Assembly (NCBI GenBank): GCA_033977485.1
Contig: CM066993.1
Span: 32,404,501-32,468,500, forward strand
DNA from: Hydrangea macrophylla
Lineage: Eukaryota; Streptophyta; Magnoliopsida; Cornales; Hydrangeaceae
Length of the DNA stretch: 64,000 nucleotides
Reading direction: 5' to 3'
Both the position numbers and the translations under genes were made by a program. The notes under the pieces are model-generated. The model saw nothing but the letters and a program-made list of their open reading frames with translations, had not been told where the DNA came from and made no database searches. Shown here piece after piece: positions 33,058-45,949 of the stretch. Numbering within the stretch: the stretch's first letter is position 1; each line of letters begins with the position of its first letter.

Positions 33058-35468
33058 TATAGACACCCTATTTTGTCGGCTATCAGATTTAAGAGACCCA
33101 TATCTTGGTGGTTCACAATGATCCAAAAAGACTCAAAGGGACTCCTGGAAGTTAGTTCTATTTTTCGAAATGCTCAGAATGACCAAAATGCCCCTGAAAG
33201 CCCGAAAACTTCCAGATTTGGACCAAAAGTTCTGGAAACATACTATGTCAGAAGAAAAGTAAGAAAATGAGTTTTTAAGTAAAATCAGATGAAATCGTCA
33301 GCTCCCAGAGACCCTCGGAAGTCCCAGAAGTTCCCGAAAAGCCCCTGTTGACCGGTTTGACCTGGTTTGACCAGGGTTTGACCGAAATCATCTGAATTCG
33401 CCAAAAAAAATTCCAAGATTATTCTGGATCATGTGAAAAGTACTAAAATGAGTTTGAAAAGAAAATCGGATGAAAATGTCAGCTCTTGGAAGCTCTCAGA
33501 GGTTCCAAGTACTTTCTGAAGATCCCAGGTTTGATCGATTTGACCTAAAAGTTGACTTTGAAACTGGAGCATCGTAACAATTTTCAAACATTTTTCATGG
33601 ATACTAGAGGTCAATAGCTTTTCAACGGTATATCGAACATAATTTTTGGATTTAAAATGGATTTGTTATGAATTTCTGAATATGAAAAAGGCGAACAAAT
33701 TGGCTTTTATCGCAAATACCGTAAAACATTTCAAAGTGACCTGACTCCAAAACATTTTATATAGAAAGTAGACTCCGATACCTTTCCAACGGTATATCAC
33801 AAGCTCAGTTTGGAGTTCGTACGCATTTTCTGTGAATTTCGGACGAAATAGGGCCTTTTTGCAAATACTAGAACCTCTGGGGGCCTAAATACAATTTTTT
33901 GGACATCTGAGGAGCAGTGCCGCGGCGGCACTGGGCCACTACCGCAGCGGCACATGGCCAGTGCTGTGGCGGCACACAACCCTCGCAGAGTCCATTTTTG
34001 TAATTTATTTGGGGGTCCAATTTGATTAATTAAAAACCAAAACGATGCAGTTTTCTGTTCACAAATGTTTGGGACCAATGAGAGCACTTTCTAAATCCCA
34101 AAACCTCCCCAAATTGGCCTATATAAACCCCCCATTACTCTTGATTTAGGGAGGGCTAAGTGTAAAGTCCATAGAAGTTGTAGAGAGAAAGAGAGATAGA
34201 GATAGGTTTAGAAGAAGGAAAGGGAGTTTCTCCCATTGATTTTCTATAAGAAAGTGAGTTTTAATCTTGTTTTCTTCCATTACCTCTCTTATACTTCACA
34301 TTCCAAACACCGTCAATCACCATTTTTGAGCATTCTTGAGTTAGGAAGCTACTTCTATGTACAAATGCCAATATCTATGAGTGAAGCACCAAGCTACAAG
34401 TCCAATATCACATTGATTATCATCCATTGATTGCTATTTACTTGCTTGTTTATATATATATTCATCTCTTCTTACCTCATTTCTTTTTATTTTTCTTTAT
34501 TTACTCACTTTCTCTTCATCATCTAAATGATGACATGAAGTTTGAGGTGAGTGAATCCTTATGGATTGTAGCTCTTGACCTCAAAAACATGTTTTTATAG
34601 ATGATGATTATAACTTCAATACCTCCAAGGTATCCTTGAAGTTATGTTCAAAATAAAAATGAAGCTCTCCAATAATATTGGGGGTTCTTGATGATGAGTT
34701 TGATGTTTATATTTCAAGAGGTCATAATCTCTATTTGATGTTGAAAATATACTTTCAAAACCTCTATTTCAAAACCCCTCTCAAACCCTCTCATTTTGAT
34801 CTCAAGAAAAAAAACTCAAGTTTTTCCCAAAATCTTTAAAATAGTGAGTCAAAATAGTGAATGATCTGAGCTCAAAGTTTTCTCTAGAACTCAATACTCA
34901 ATGTATGGATGCAAGACCACTTGTGAAGTCTTCCTAACTCATTAGAAAACACCCATGATTTTTAGTTTGACTTGGAAATACTTGGAAGGATTCTATTTTG
35001 GTCCAAACATTCTCTCCAGATATTCTGCCTTTACTGTCACAGCAGCTTGGACGACTTTCAACTTGTTTTACAGAAAACGTTTCCAAAACAAGTAGTCCAA
35101 AACTATTTTTCCCTTAAATTTCAGTGTCTTAGGGAACTCTCTGTATAAAATGGGCCCCTAGATCATTTCTTTTCATTTTCTAAGATGTTTTGACATTTCA
35201 GTCGACAGTACAAACTCTGTTTCTGAGTAACCTCTATTGTTCATATGATTTATCTCAATCTGTAATAGTTATTAAAGATTGGCTTTTTGTGTTATGTTGT
35301 AGACACAATAAGGAAGATCTCCATAACAAATCATGCATTGAAAATATTCCTAACCCCTCTTTTCAATTTCTAAAAGATTATGTCACTGTTTTATCCACTA
35401 TTCACAGCAAGTACATTTTTACTTCCATCCTTTGATTTGATGCTTACATGTACTCCAAATTAACTCAT

Positions 35469-38449
35469 TGTGGATATCGCAATTTTTCTTACCCATATCT
35501 TTTTCTTTTAAAGTTCTTTTAAATTTCAAATTCAAAACAAATGAGTCGCCACTTAATTTTTAAAAGGAAAATTAAGAAACCATTTTAAAGCCACTGATCT
35601 TTTGCGAAACCAAAGATTAACTAGGTCCGGGGATTATGGAATGAGAAGAGAAGGAGCCCATCGGACTAGAACACCCCTTCTCATCCTATCTCGCGATAGG
35701 CCTCTACTTAACATCCTTTTAATTGAATTACTAATCTAAGCATGCCCTCAACTAATACATAAATATACGTATACATTACACAAACATGTCAAAATGGTGT
35801 AAAATTACCAATTTACAAAATATCATTCAAAAGCCACGTAATTCAAGTAGCAAGTAATATGATATGCAATAAAGAACAAGAGAACTTACCCGGGATCCAG
35901 CCGCGAATATTAAACGTGCAATGCATGCGATTTAAATAAAAACTAGGAAAAGAGTCTCTAATCCACATATATACATTTAAGGCAAAATCTTAATTCTAAT
36001 GTGTCGCTCATAAAGGTCAAGAAAATCAATAAAATTAAGAAATTAAAATAAATTAAGAGGAGTTCAAGAAATCATACCTTAACAGTGCTGCAAAACAAAG
36101 GGTTAGTCCACATGCTATACAAGATACGAAGTTAGAAATAAAAACCCTGAATTTCTAGCTTAAATCTATCAAGTGTAATTAAATCTAAAGCAACCAAGTC
36201 TTAATTATAAGTGTCAAGCCATATGGATGAATATGTACATGAACAAGAATAAATCGCGAAATACTCGGTGATTTAGATCACTTAAACTTTAAATTCAAGT
36301 TTAACTAATCGTTATTGAAACATGGTTTGACTCTTGACTCATGAAAATATCATCTAAGCCATTATTCATAAGATTGATTGAACTTGCAGAATTCTGGAAA
36401 TTGCTGAGAGCAGATCATGACTTTAAAGAAATAAAAGGCATGGATCCCGTGGTTTGATCTTGATGAATTTTGGACAGAAGATGCCTCTGTGTGTCTAGTT
36501 TCTAATCCAAAAAAGAAATCAGAGTTCCAACGGTTGGATCTCTGGGAATTGGACAAAAACTAGACATCACTCAGCATTCTACAACCTCCTGTCCAGAGTT
36601 CTTGTACGATTTTTTAAAAATAGCAAAAAGATCAGAAATGCTTTGTTCTTTTTAGGGTGACTTCTTAACACATTAATCTACTTAGAAAAAATTATTTTGT
36701 CTCACAAATACTTTACTAAAGTTCTGATTTACTTATTTCAAAAGAGTGTTACTGTTCTGAAACTCTAGCCAGATTGTAGTGACTTCACAAAACTCATGAC
36801 CAAACCACTTTAAACATAAAATCTTCTTAAAACAAAAATTACAGTGGTAAAAAATTATGTTATTGGCACTTTCCCGTTAGTTTCATTCAGTTTCAACGGT
36901 CTGATTTTGAACTAAAAATCTTTGATCAAAATTGGTTTATGAACCCACTGTTTCATTGTCAAGTTCAACTTTTATTTGTTAACCCCAACTATTAGACCAT
37001 GAAGTTGGACTTAAACTAAACCATTTTCTCCTAACATTTAATGGTCATTGGAGGCTAAAGACCTTCATATTTGTTGATTTCAAATGAAGTATGAATAGAC
37101 CTCATGAAATCTTAAGATAATGAATCTAAACTATGGAGATGGGCTTAAACTCAAAACTACTTTCTCCTACCACTTAATGGTCATTGGAGATGAAGACATG
37201 ACTAATACTCATGAGCCTTCAAGAATCTCAAGAGAGAAGTACAAACAAACATAGCAAACACTCATAGGTTTCAAGAAATATGGAGGGGATTCCATGAAAC
37301 CTTAAGTTAAAGAATCCTAAACCATGGTAGGGGTTTAGATTCATTTACTTGCTCTTATATAAAAGATGATCAACCTTGACTCTCATGGGGGAGCACAAGC
37401 TCACATGGAATCAAGGCGTCCAACTCATGAGATTCAAGTGAAGTATGGAAGACTTCCAAGAATCCCAAGAGAGAAGTATAAACAAAGAGGAAGAAAAGAA
37501 GGAACTAAAAGAAAAGGCAATTAAAGTTTGCAAGTTCCCTAATAATACTTCTAAAAATGGGTTAATCAAAAGACCAAGTAGTGTTAAGAAGTTCAAAAGA
37601 ATGAAGAAAAACAACTTATGGTTAGAGGATCACCTCCAAACTATCCTCAAAGCTTCTCTCTTTTGAAGATCTTCCAAGTTCTTCTCTCTCAAAAATGTGT
37701 TAGTGTAGTGGTAGTTATTTCTTGTCTTTTCCTCCCAAGGAAGATGCTCCTTCTTTTATAGACAAAAATACCAAGTTTTCTCAGTGAATTCGGAGTAAAA
37801 GATAGGTGTAAATATCTCATTAGGTGGTACAATACGTACTTCCTGAAAATAGACAGACTGTTGCAGAAGGTGGCAGTCAAAAATCCTTTGCGGCAGTCAG
37901 TGGATGCCGCTGCGGCACTCCGTGAAAGCCGCGGCGGCATTCCATGACTGCCGCGCGGCTCTCAGTAAGTGCCGCGCCAAATTATTGATCGCCGCGTTTT
38001 TGTCAACCTTACTTTATCAATTTTTGTTTTTATCTGCATACATATATGTATTGTACCACAAAATACGGACTGTTAAAGCAAACGGCAGTCAGAAATTATC
38101 GGCGGCACTCAGTAAATGCCGGTCCGGCATTCTGTGACTGTCGTTCGACACTCACTGAGTGCCGCAAACAACTGTCGTGTGCCGGTTTCTGTTGAACTTT
38201 CCCTTTTTAGGTCTTTTCTTTTCTCCTTTTTCTTAAAAAAAACTTATTTTCGAAGATCTTTTCCAAAAGTGATGTTTTGTACCTGAATTCTCCTAAACAC
38301 CTGGTATTTCATTCTGTGAAAATTTTACCGCGTTTGGAGAACTTTCTGAAGAGCTTGGAACACTTCGAATCTTTCGGTCCTTGTCATCATCGGATATGGA
38401 GGTGACACTCTCCTTAATTCGACGTTTGGTCAAAATCGGGGTGTCTACA
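35469..38449 (-). mobile_element. Solo LTR of the Ogre C family, minus strand
   Basis: A 2,981-bp solo LTR. On the minus strand it starts TGTAGACACCCCGATTTTG and ends GCGATATCCACA, matching the LTR at 17214-20663. The target duplication CTCAT lies at 35464-35468 and 38450-38454. It keeps the family's GC-rich palindrome block (plus-strand 37880-38170) and U5 hairpin. ORFs inside, for example 37411-37614 minus, are not genes. Confidence 0.92.
35641..35700 (-). promoter_or_regulatory. U5 stem-loops in the minus-strand solo LTR
   Basis: On the minus strand: CCTATC-GCGA-GATAGG (GNRA loop), then ATGAGAAGGGG facing CTTCTCAT. Relative to 20435-20493 the second stem has changed on both sides and still pairs. 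Confidence 0.7.
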
Positions 38450-39050
38450 CTCATGTCTTAGGAAGTAGTTCATACTAAATTTGTACATATCCCATGATTT
38501 CATTCATTCATACACATTTTAGACTTCTAAGTCATTCTAGGAATCCATGAACACAAAACACACTACAACCTTGGCACATTCTAGATACATACATTGCATC
38601 CATGCAAAGATTTGGGGCTTTTGTGACTCCTAATCTAAGAAGATTATAAGGAATGAATTTGATCACACGTTCATGCTTCCCCCTCGATCTAATCTTCCTT
38701 TCTCATCTCTCCCGGGGATTGAGAGGTCTTCTTTTCTCAAAGATTAACATGCATCATACTAGCTTGCTAAGCATATTTTGATTTCTTTGATTATTTGTTT
38801 TAAGAACAATTCATGTCCCCTTTAGATTAGAGAAACTTAATTACTTGATATGTGATTAGATGATTTTTCGTAGGTTTGTTTGTGTGGTCTTTCACTTTTG
38901 TATTGTGTGATATTTGGCTTAGATCTTATGAATGTTATCTTATCTTTTGATGTTCCATTTCAAGATTCTTATGTGATGTAATATACCTATCATAGTATTA
39001 ATTGTCAGACCAAACATAGTAAAAAATGTTTATTTAGATGCTAATTGAGG

Positions 39051-39066
39051 CCCGTCGAGAGACGGG
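39051..39066 (+). promoter_or_regulatory. U5 GNRA hairpin, Ogre1 3' LTR
   Basis: CCCGTC-GAGA-GACGGG, a perfect 6-bp stem. Confidence 0.7.
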
Positions 39067-39762
39067 GCGAGTTGAGGGTGTTTTAATCGCGACAAAGGCT
39101 CCTTCCTCTCTCGTACCAAAACCCCGAACCAAGTTCTTTAGTTATGAAGGACCGGAGCCCTTTATCCATTTGGGTGAGTCAAAATTAGGTTTCTTGGTTC
39201 CTTAAAGACCAAGTGGCAACTCTGTATCTATTTTCAACAGACCTTTTCTTTTCCTTTCAAAACAATCTCAAAACAAACTAAAAAGAGTGGATGAGCGATT
39301 CCGCGTGTCCACATTACCTTTTCACATGGACTTGTTGGTGAGGAGTCACGAATTAGGAGTATGGAACATACACGTGAGACTTCGGAGACTAGTATGAATT
39401 GTAGAGATGTGAATGTGAGCATGTTTATCATTCATGTGCATTGTTGCTTTATTCACTAAGTGTTAGCTTAAACAAATCGATTATGTGTGGTTACTCAAAT
39501 AACTATTTCAGGTGTTAATGCTGACGAGGAATCGGGAAAGTGATCGCAGCGTATTGGGTGTTCAACTAGAAGGCATTTGAGCATGTTTACCTCGTAGTGT
39601 TGAAATAGGAATGTTGTGATAAGGATTTTTATTGTTATTAAACTATGCTTAACTTGGAATCTTAGAACGAGTTGTGATGTTGTAATATATAGCAATCTTT
39701 TATAATTATGTTTTGGTGAGATTATAATTCAGTTAGGATCACTTGGGAGTGAATTTGGAGTG

Positions 39763-39770
39763 TATAAATA
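39763..39770 (+). promoter_or_regulatory. Possible TATA box, gypsy D 5' LTR
   Basis: TATAAATA in GGAGTGTATAAATAGTCTC, about 500 bases before the LTR end. Motifs of the type CAGTCGACTGA are scattered from 39840 to 40140 downstream. Confidence 0.6.
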
Positions 39771-40277
39771 GTCTCTGGTTGAATTCAGAAAAACCTTTAA
39801 CTTTGAAAATTCTACACAAAGGGCTGCTACCAAAAAATAGTTGATTGGACTGGGGGCACAATCGACTGAACCCTTTTTTGAGTAAAACATCCAGTTGATT
39901 TTCAAAGGGCATCAGCGACTAGATGATGAAAACCAGTCGACTAGAATCTATTTCCAAAACATACATTTTGTTGGGTTGGGGTTCGGTCGATCGGACGAGC
40001 CCAGTTGACTGAATGTTTGAGGCATCAGTTGATCGGACCTCAGAGACAGTCGACTAGAGTGGGCTGTTGGAGATTTATTGTTCTCTACAAACTCTGAGTC
40101 AGTCGACTGAGACCTCGACTCAGTCGACTAGACGGCTAGTTTTAAAAATAAATTGTTTTCTTTCTGCTGTGTGTTCTTAAAACTAATTCTTTTGGGAACG
40201 TTAATGAATTGGAGTGGCCTCACTTGCGTGCCACGGGCTTCAGTTCAGTTATTGTGGAACTGGGCTGTGATATTTAG

Positions 40278-40290
40278 TGGTATCAGAGCA
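40278..40290 (+). other. Primer-binding site of gypsy D (tRNA-Met)
   Basis: TGGTATCAGAGCA, five bases after the LTR end: an exact initiator tRNA-Met primer site. Confidence 0.88.
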
Positions 40291-40558
40291 ATAACTTTAG
40301 AGCCTTGGGAACGAGTGACGTTATATGCTGAGTGACGTCGAGTGGAGTGTATGATTGTGACGATGATGTTGTTATCATTGTAGAATGCTTCATATGGTTG
40401 CTTATGTTGTTTGTGATGATGAACTGTACACATATATAATTCTTCATATGGTTGCTTATGTTGTTTGTAATGATGAACTGTGCACATATACATATCTTTT
40501 GGCAGAGCATGCATAGTCATTATGCATTGTACTCAATAGGGCAAAAATTTGAACCGCT

Positions 40559-41577
40559 ATGACTAAGCTGATAAGAGAGTTGTCACCACATTTGCGAATG
40601 GATCAAATAGTGAATATGGTAGGAAATTTTGTTCAAGCTGTAAGTGAACAAGATCAGATGAATGTTCAGGTCCCACCAGTTGAAGTTTGATATATCAATG
40701 CACCATCGATACCAAGACCTCAACACACAATTGTAGAACAATTCTATAAACAGAAATTGACTTTGTACCATGGACAAGTTGACATAGACTTGGCCGATCA
40801 TTGGATGATGGACATAGAACGACATTTTCGTACATTAGTATTGGATACATTGATGGGAGAAGCATTAGATTTGTAGAATAATGTACTCGAACAAGGGAAG
40901 CCAACTACGTGGGAAGCATTTAAGGATGAGTTCAACAAACAATTCTTTTCGTAATCAGCACATACTCAGAAACGTTAAGAGTTTGCAAGTTTGGTTTAGG
41001 GAGATATGGTTGTGGGCGAGTATATCTCTCGATATAATGCTTTGTTACGTTTTAGGAAAACTACCATTCCAACTGATGAGGATAAAGCTCATAAGTTTGA
41101 GGAAGGGCTTAGGGAGAATATCCATGGGCGTGTGTGGATATGTTGCAACACTTGACTATTTTTCTAGTAGAGGAAGCTGCTTGTATCGCTAAGAAAAGTG
41201 TCGATCGATATTGATAAGGATAACTAGGGAAAAGAGCCAATGACAATAAGAGCAAGGGTAAGGGGAATGCGAAGAAACCGTTTATGTAAAGTTCGGGATT
41301 GTATGTAGGTAGCCAGGGAGGGAGTACGTTCGTCGGAGACTTAAGACCGTTATACTCAACATGTAATATGCAGCATAAAGGGACTTATTACCTATTAAGC
41401 ACGCATTACCTTTGCAAGCAATTAGGGCACATCTCCCGTAACTGTCCTCTGAATACAAATGTGACTACACCAAACACAACCTCGAACACCAAGAGCTACA
41501 ACCAAGAGATGAGAGGGAAATGTTTTGAGTGTGGCCAACCAGGACATATAGCGAAGAACTAACCAAGTAAAAGGAAA
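40559..41577 (+). pseudogene. Gypsy D gag
   Basis: Starts at ATG 40559 (MTKLIRELSPHLRMDQIVN). Recognisable retrotransposon Gag core: HTIVEQFYKQKLTLYHGQVD, DHWMMDIERHFR, TTWEAFKDEFNKQFF, VVGEYISRYNALL, AHKFEEGLRENIHGRVW. Several stops interrupt it and at least one frame change follows. Two zinc knuckles close it: YLCKQLGHISRNC (first cysteine lost) and KCFECGQPGHIAKN followed by a stop where the last cysteine should be. Gag forms the particle and binds the genomic RNA. Right after the knuckle the sequence jumps into RNase H, so protease and RT are deleted. Confidence 0.87.
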
Positions 41578-41583
41578 CTGGAA

Positions 41584-42083
41584 ATGAGTACCGGAGCATC
41601 GAGTATGCCAAGCGGATTAAGAACAAAGCCACGAATAGATTTAGGTTGCATTCTTATGCAAGGTGACAAGGTCATTGCATATACGTCTAGACAACTTAGA
41701 CCACAAAAGAAGAATTGTCCGACACATGATCTAGAATTATCTATCGTGGTTTTTGCATTCAAAATTTGGCATCATTACCTATACGGGGAGAAATGTAAGA
41801 TATATACAGATCATAAGAGTTTAAAGTACTTGTTCACACAATGAGATTTGAACATGAGGCAAAGGAGATGGCTGGAGTTGATGAAGGACTATGATTTGTC
41901 AATTCAGTATCATCCGGGCAAGGCAAATGTAGTCGTCGATACTCTTAGTCATAAGGCACCAACAAACATAGTTTCAGATTTGATTTCTCAGAGAGGATTG
42001 ATTCAAGATATGGAAAATTTAGAACTTGAAGTGATTCCGAGGATTGAAAGTGGCTTTATGTCGACGATTGTGGCACAACCACT
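41584..42083 (+). pseudogene. Gypsy D RNase H
   Basis: Frame with one stop at 41842-41844. It reads [36 protein letters not shown], then [12 protein letters not shown], a stop, [19 protein letters not shown] and [18 protein letters not shown]. This is the standard Ty3/gypsy RNase H and its link to integrase. The first catalytic Asp region (YSDAS) is missing with the deleted RT. The reading continues past the Ogre2 insertion at 54931. RNase H would degrade the RNA template during reverse transcription. Confidence 0.9.
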
Positions 42084-43111
42084 TGTAGACACCCCATTTT
42101 GTCGACTATCAGATTTAGGAGACCCATAGCTTGGTGGTTCACAATGATCGTAAAAGACTCAAAAGGACTCTTGGAAGTCAGCTCTATCTCTCAGAATGCT
42201 CAGAATGACCAAAATACCCCTGAAAGCCCGAAAACTCCCAGATTTGGCCCTGAAGTTCTGAAAACATGCTATGTCATAAGAAAAATGATAAAATGAGTTT
42301 TTAAGTAAAATCGGATGAAATCGTCAGCTCCCAGAGACCCCCAGAAGTCCCGGAAGTTCCCCGAAAGTCCCCGTTGACCGGTTTGACCAAGGTTTGACCA
42401 GGTTTGACCAAAATTTGACCGAAATCATCCGAATTCACCGGAATCATTAGAAAAGTATTAAAACAAGTTCCAAAAGAGAATCGAGCGAAAACATCAGCTC
42501 CCGGGAACTCCCGGAGGTTCCCAGAACTTCCCGGGAATCCCAGGTTTGACCAGTTTGACCAAGATTTGAATTTGGAATCGGGGTACCGAAACAATTTTCA
42601 AATATTTTTCGTGGATACCAGAGGTCAATAGCTTTCCAACGGTATATCGCACATAATTCCTGGATTTAAAACGAATTTATTATGAATTTCTAAAGCCGAA
42701 AAAGGCGATCAAATCGGCTTTTATCGCGAATACCGTAAAACTTTTCAAAGTGACATATCCCCGAACTATTTTTTATGTAAAGTAGACTCCATTACCTTTC
42801 CAACGGTATATCACAACCTCAATTTGGAGTTCGTACGCATTTTCTGTGAATTTCGGACGAAATAGGGCCTTTTCGCGGATACCGGAACGTCAGGGGGCCT
42901 AAACAGCATTATCTGGATGGGGGAGAGCACTGCCGTCGCGGCATTGGCCCAGTGCCGCCGCGGCACTCCCCTCCAGAGTAGTGTATTTTTGTAAATAGTT
43001 TTGTGGTTCCATTTTGATTAATTAAAAGCCAAAACGATATAGTTTTATGATTTCAGATATTTGGAGCTAATGGGAATACTTTCTAAATCCCAAAACCACC
43101 CCAAGTTGTCC

Positions 43112-43119
43112 TATATAAA
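43112..43119 (+). promoter_or_regulatory. TATA box, Ogre2 5' LTR
   Basis: TATATAAA followed by CACCCCATT. Confidence 0.75.
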
Positions 43120-45068
43120 CACCCCATTATTCTTCATTTTGGGGGAGTCAAATACAAGTTTAGAGAAAGTTTGGAAGAGAAAGTTGTAGAGATAAGGTTA
43201 GAATAGAGAGAAAAGAAGCTTTCTTCTTGGATTTTCAAAACAAAAGTGAGTTCTAAACTTTGTTTTTACTACATTACTCCCATTTATTTCAACATTCAAT
43301 ACTCCCAACCACCATTTTAGTGAGCATTCAAGAGAGTGGAAGCTTCTTCCATGTCTAGTGTCATTACATATGAGTGAAACACCAATCTACAAGTCTCATG
43401 CTTCATGAATATCATCTATGATCATCATCTACTTGCTTGTTTATTTATGGTTTATCTCTTCTTATCTCATTTCTTTTTGATTTTTCTTTATTTACTTACT
43501 AGTTCATCATCATCTAAGTGATGACATGAAGTTTGGGGTGAGTGAATCCTTATGGATAGTAGCTCTTGACCTCAAAAATATGTTTGATAGATGATGATCA
43601 TAACTTCAATACCTCCAAGGTATCCTTGAAGTGTATTGAAGTTATGCTCAAATAAAAATAAGTTTCTCCAACAATCTTGGAGGTTCTTGATGATGAGTTG
43701 AATGTTGGAATTTTAAGTGGTCATAATCTTTATTGAGTATTAAAAATGCACTTTCAAAACCTCTATTTCAAAACCCCCCTCAATCCCTCTCATTTTGATT
43801 TCAAGAAAGAAAATCTTATTTTCCCCAAAATCTTCAAAACAGTGAGTTAAAACAGTGAGTGAGCTGAGTTCAAAGATTTCTCTAGAACTCAATACTCAAC
43901 ATATAGATGCAAGGTAACTTGGAAAGTCTTCCTAACTCATTGAAGAACACCCATGAGTTTTGGTTTGACTTGGAAGTACTTGAAAATGGTCCATTTGGAC
44001 CCAAACATTCCTTCCAAGCATTCTGTCTCTGCTGTCACAGCAGCTTGACTAACTTCCAACTTCTTTTTTCAGAACTATTTTCCAAACGGGGTGGTCCCAA
44101 CTTATTTTTCCCTTAAACTTCAATGTCTTAGGGAACTTTCTGTATAAAATGGGCCCCTAGATCATTCGTTTTCAGTTTCTAAGATTTTTTAGCATTTCAG
44201 TCGACAGTACGGACTCTGTTTCTGAGTGACCTCTATTTTTTATATGATTTCTCTCAATCTGTGATAGTTATTAAAGATTGGCTTTTTGGGTTGTGTTCTA
44301 GACACAATGAGGAACATCTCCATAACAAATCATGCATTGAAAACGTTCCTAACCCCTCTTTTCAATTTTCCCAAGATCATGCCACTGTTCTGTCCACTAT
44401 TCACAGCAAGCACATTTTAACTTCTATTCTTTGATTTGATGCTTATATGTATTCCAAATTAGTTCATATCTTAGGAAGTACTTCATACTACATTTGTACA
44501 TCTCCCATGATGAGTTCATTCATTCATTCATACACATTATAGACTTCTAAGTCATTCTAGAAATCCATGTACCCAAAACACACTACAACCTTTGCACATT
44601 TTAGATACATACATTGCATTCATGCAAGATTTGGGGTTTTTGTAACTCTTAATCTAAGAAGATTATAAAGAATGATCACGATCACACGTTCATGCTTCCC
44701 CTTGATCTAATCATCCTTTCTCATCCGTCCCGGGGATTGAGAGGTCTTATTTTCTTAAAGATTAACATGCATCATACTAGCTTGCTAAGCATATTTTGAT
44801 TTCTTTGTTTATTTGTTTCAATAACAATTCATGTCCCCCTTTAGATTAGGAAGTCTTGATTATTTGATACATGATTAGACGATTTTTCCTAGGTTTATTT
44901 GTGTGATCTTTCACTTTGCATTGCATGATATTTGGCTTAGATCTTATGAATGATATCTTATCTTTAGATCTTCCATTTCAAATTTTCTTATGTGATGTAA
45001 TATACTATCATAGTATTATTTGTCGAACCAAACATAATATAAGATGATTATTTGGATGCTAATTGAGG

Positions 45069-45084
45069 CCTGTCGAAAGACGGG
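45069..45084 (+). promoter_or_regulatory. U5 GNRA hairpin, Ogre2 5' LTR
   Basis: CCTGTC-GAAA-GACGGG: one T-G wobble and a GAAA (GNRA) loop. Confidence 0.7.
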
Positions 45085-45337
45085 GCGAATTGAGGGTGTT
45101 TTAGTCGCGACAAAGGCTCCTTCTTCTCTCGTACCAAAACCCCGAACCAAGTTCTTTGGTTATGAAAGGCCGGTGCCCTTTATCCATTTGGGTGAGTCAA
45201 AATTAGGTTTCTTGGTTCCTTAAAGACCAAGTGGCGGCTCTGTATCTGTTTCAACATAACTTTTCTCTTTCTTTGATTCAAAAATCAAACAAGTTTCGAA
45301 AACATAACGAAGCGGTGGAAGCCCGGTATCCACAATC

Positions 45338-45355
45338 TGGCGACTCTGCTAAGGA
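45338..45355 (+). other. Primer-binding site of Ogre2 (tRNA-Arg)
   Basis: TGGCGACTCTGCTAAGGA, the Ogre1 site with two changes. Confidence 0.83.
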
Positions 45356-45949
45356 TTTTTATTTTAAAACAAAATAATACAGAGGTTTGACTCATAAGAA
45401 GCATTCTTAAAATCATCTTTTTACTGTGTTTGGTTCACCGCATTGTACTCTTGCATTTCTCCCCTCCGACTGTGTCTGAAACGCGGCGCTGACATTATTC
45501 AGGTCTTGCTGTGCCAGGGCACAAGTCACCGTTGATACTGTACCTTCCAAGGTATATCAAAAAGAGTAAAAGCCTCCGTACTGTCTCCCTGACGGTATAT
45601 TGGAACTCTCGTCAACGGACCCTCTTTGACTAAACCCAGCCTTTGCATATAGATTCCTGTAGAGCCTTTCATAGGGCTGTTGATTTATCTTTTCAGATAG
45701 GACAATGTGATATAACTGTTGTATGCCCTGACGGGATTACCTGCGCGGTGTAGACGCTTATGTGGTATGAGGCAGAACTTCTTTCTTATGATCCCCAAGG
45801 CAATCACTCACATGTGATCACATTGAGTTGACCTGCCTAGGTACCATGACAAGGATGTCTGCTCCATGTTCACAAAGATATACACCGCAAACCTTGTTTG
45901 TTGGTCCTAGGACATAGGAGTATGAAAACTAGCTAGACAGTATGATCAC

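Larger units (their letters stand above)
22846..39313 (+). mobile_element. Ogre1: gag-only Ogre-like LTR element
   Basis: 5' LTR 22846-26144, primer site, repeat-bearing leader, gag, long 3' untranslated region, polypurine tract, 3' LTR 33058-39313 (with a nested solo LTR). The target duplication TTACC lies at 22841-22845 and 39314-39318. Without the solo LTR and one of its duplicated CTCAT sites the element is about 13.5 kb. No protease, RT, RNase H or integrase remnant is present between gag and the polypurine tract. It is older than Ogre2: its LTRs differ more and its gag has more stops. Confidence 0.92.
33058..39313 (+). mobile_element. Ogre1 3' LTR, interrupted
   Basis: Pieces 33058-35468 and 38450-39313 together match the 5' LTR along their length. 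It contains a palindrome block (33917-33977), TATA at 34120-34127 and the U5 hairpin CCCGTC-GAGA-GACGGG at 39051-39066. It ends GTGTCCACA. Confidence 0.92.
21779..40272 (+). mobile_element. Gypsy D 5' LTR, interrupted by Ogre1
   Basis: Two pieces, 21779-22845 and 39319-40272, about 2.0 kb in total. It opens TATAACAACCGTAATTG (3' copy TATAACACCCGTAATTG) and ends GGGCTGTGATA (3' copy GGGCTGTGACA), just before the primer site. The first 300 bases and the last 300 match the 3' LTR; the middle 1.4 kb is absent from the 3' copy. TATA-like sequences lie at 22311 and 39763. Confidence 0.87.
42084..45334 (+). mobile_element. Ogre2 5' LTR
   Basis: 3,251 bp, from TGTAGACACCCC to CCGGTATCCACA. It has a palindrome block near 42930-42970, TATA at 43112-43119 and a U5 hairpin at 45069. 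It contains the same 165-bp imperfect duplication as Ogre1. Confidence 0.94.

Noticed and set aside
40278..40290. tRNA-like sequences TGGTATCAGAGC and TGGCGACTCTGCTGGGGA
   Set aside because: Only the 12-18 bases complementary to tRNA 3' ends are present, directly after LTRs: primer sites, not tRNA genes.
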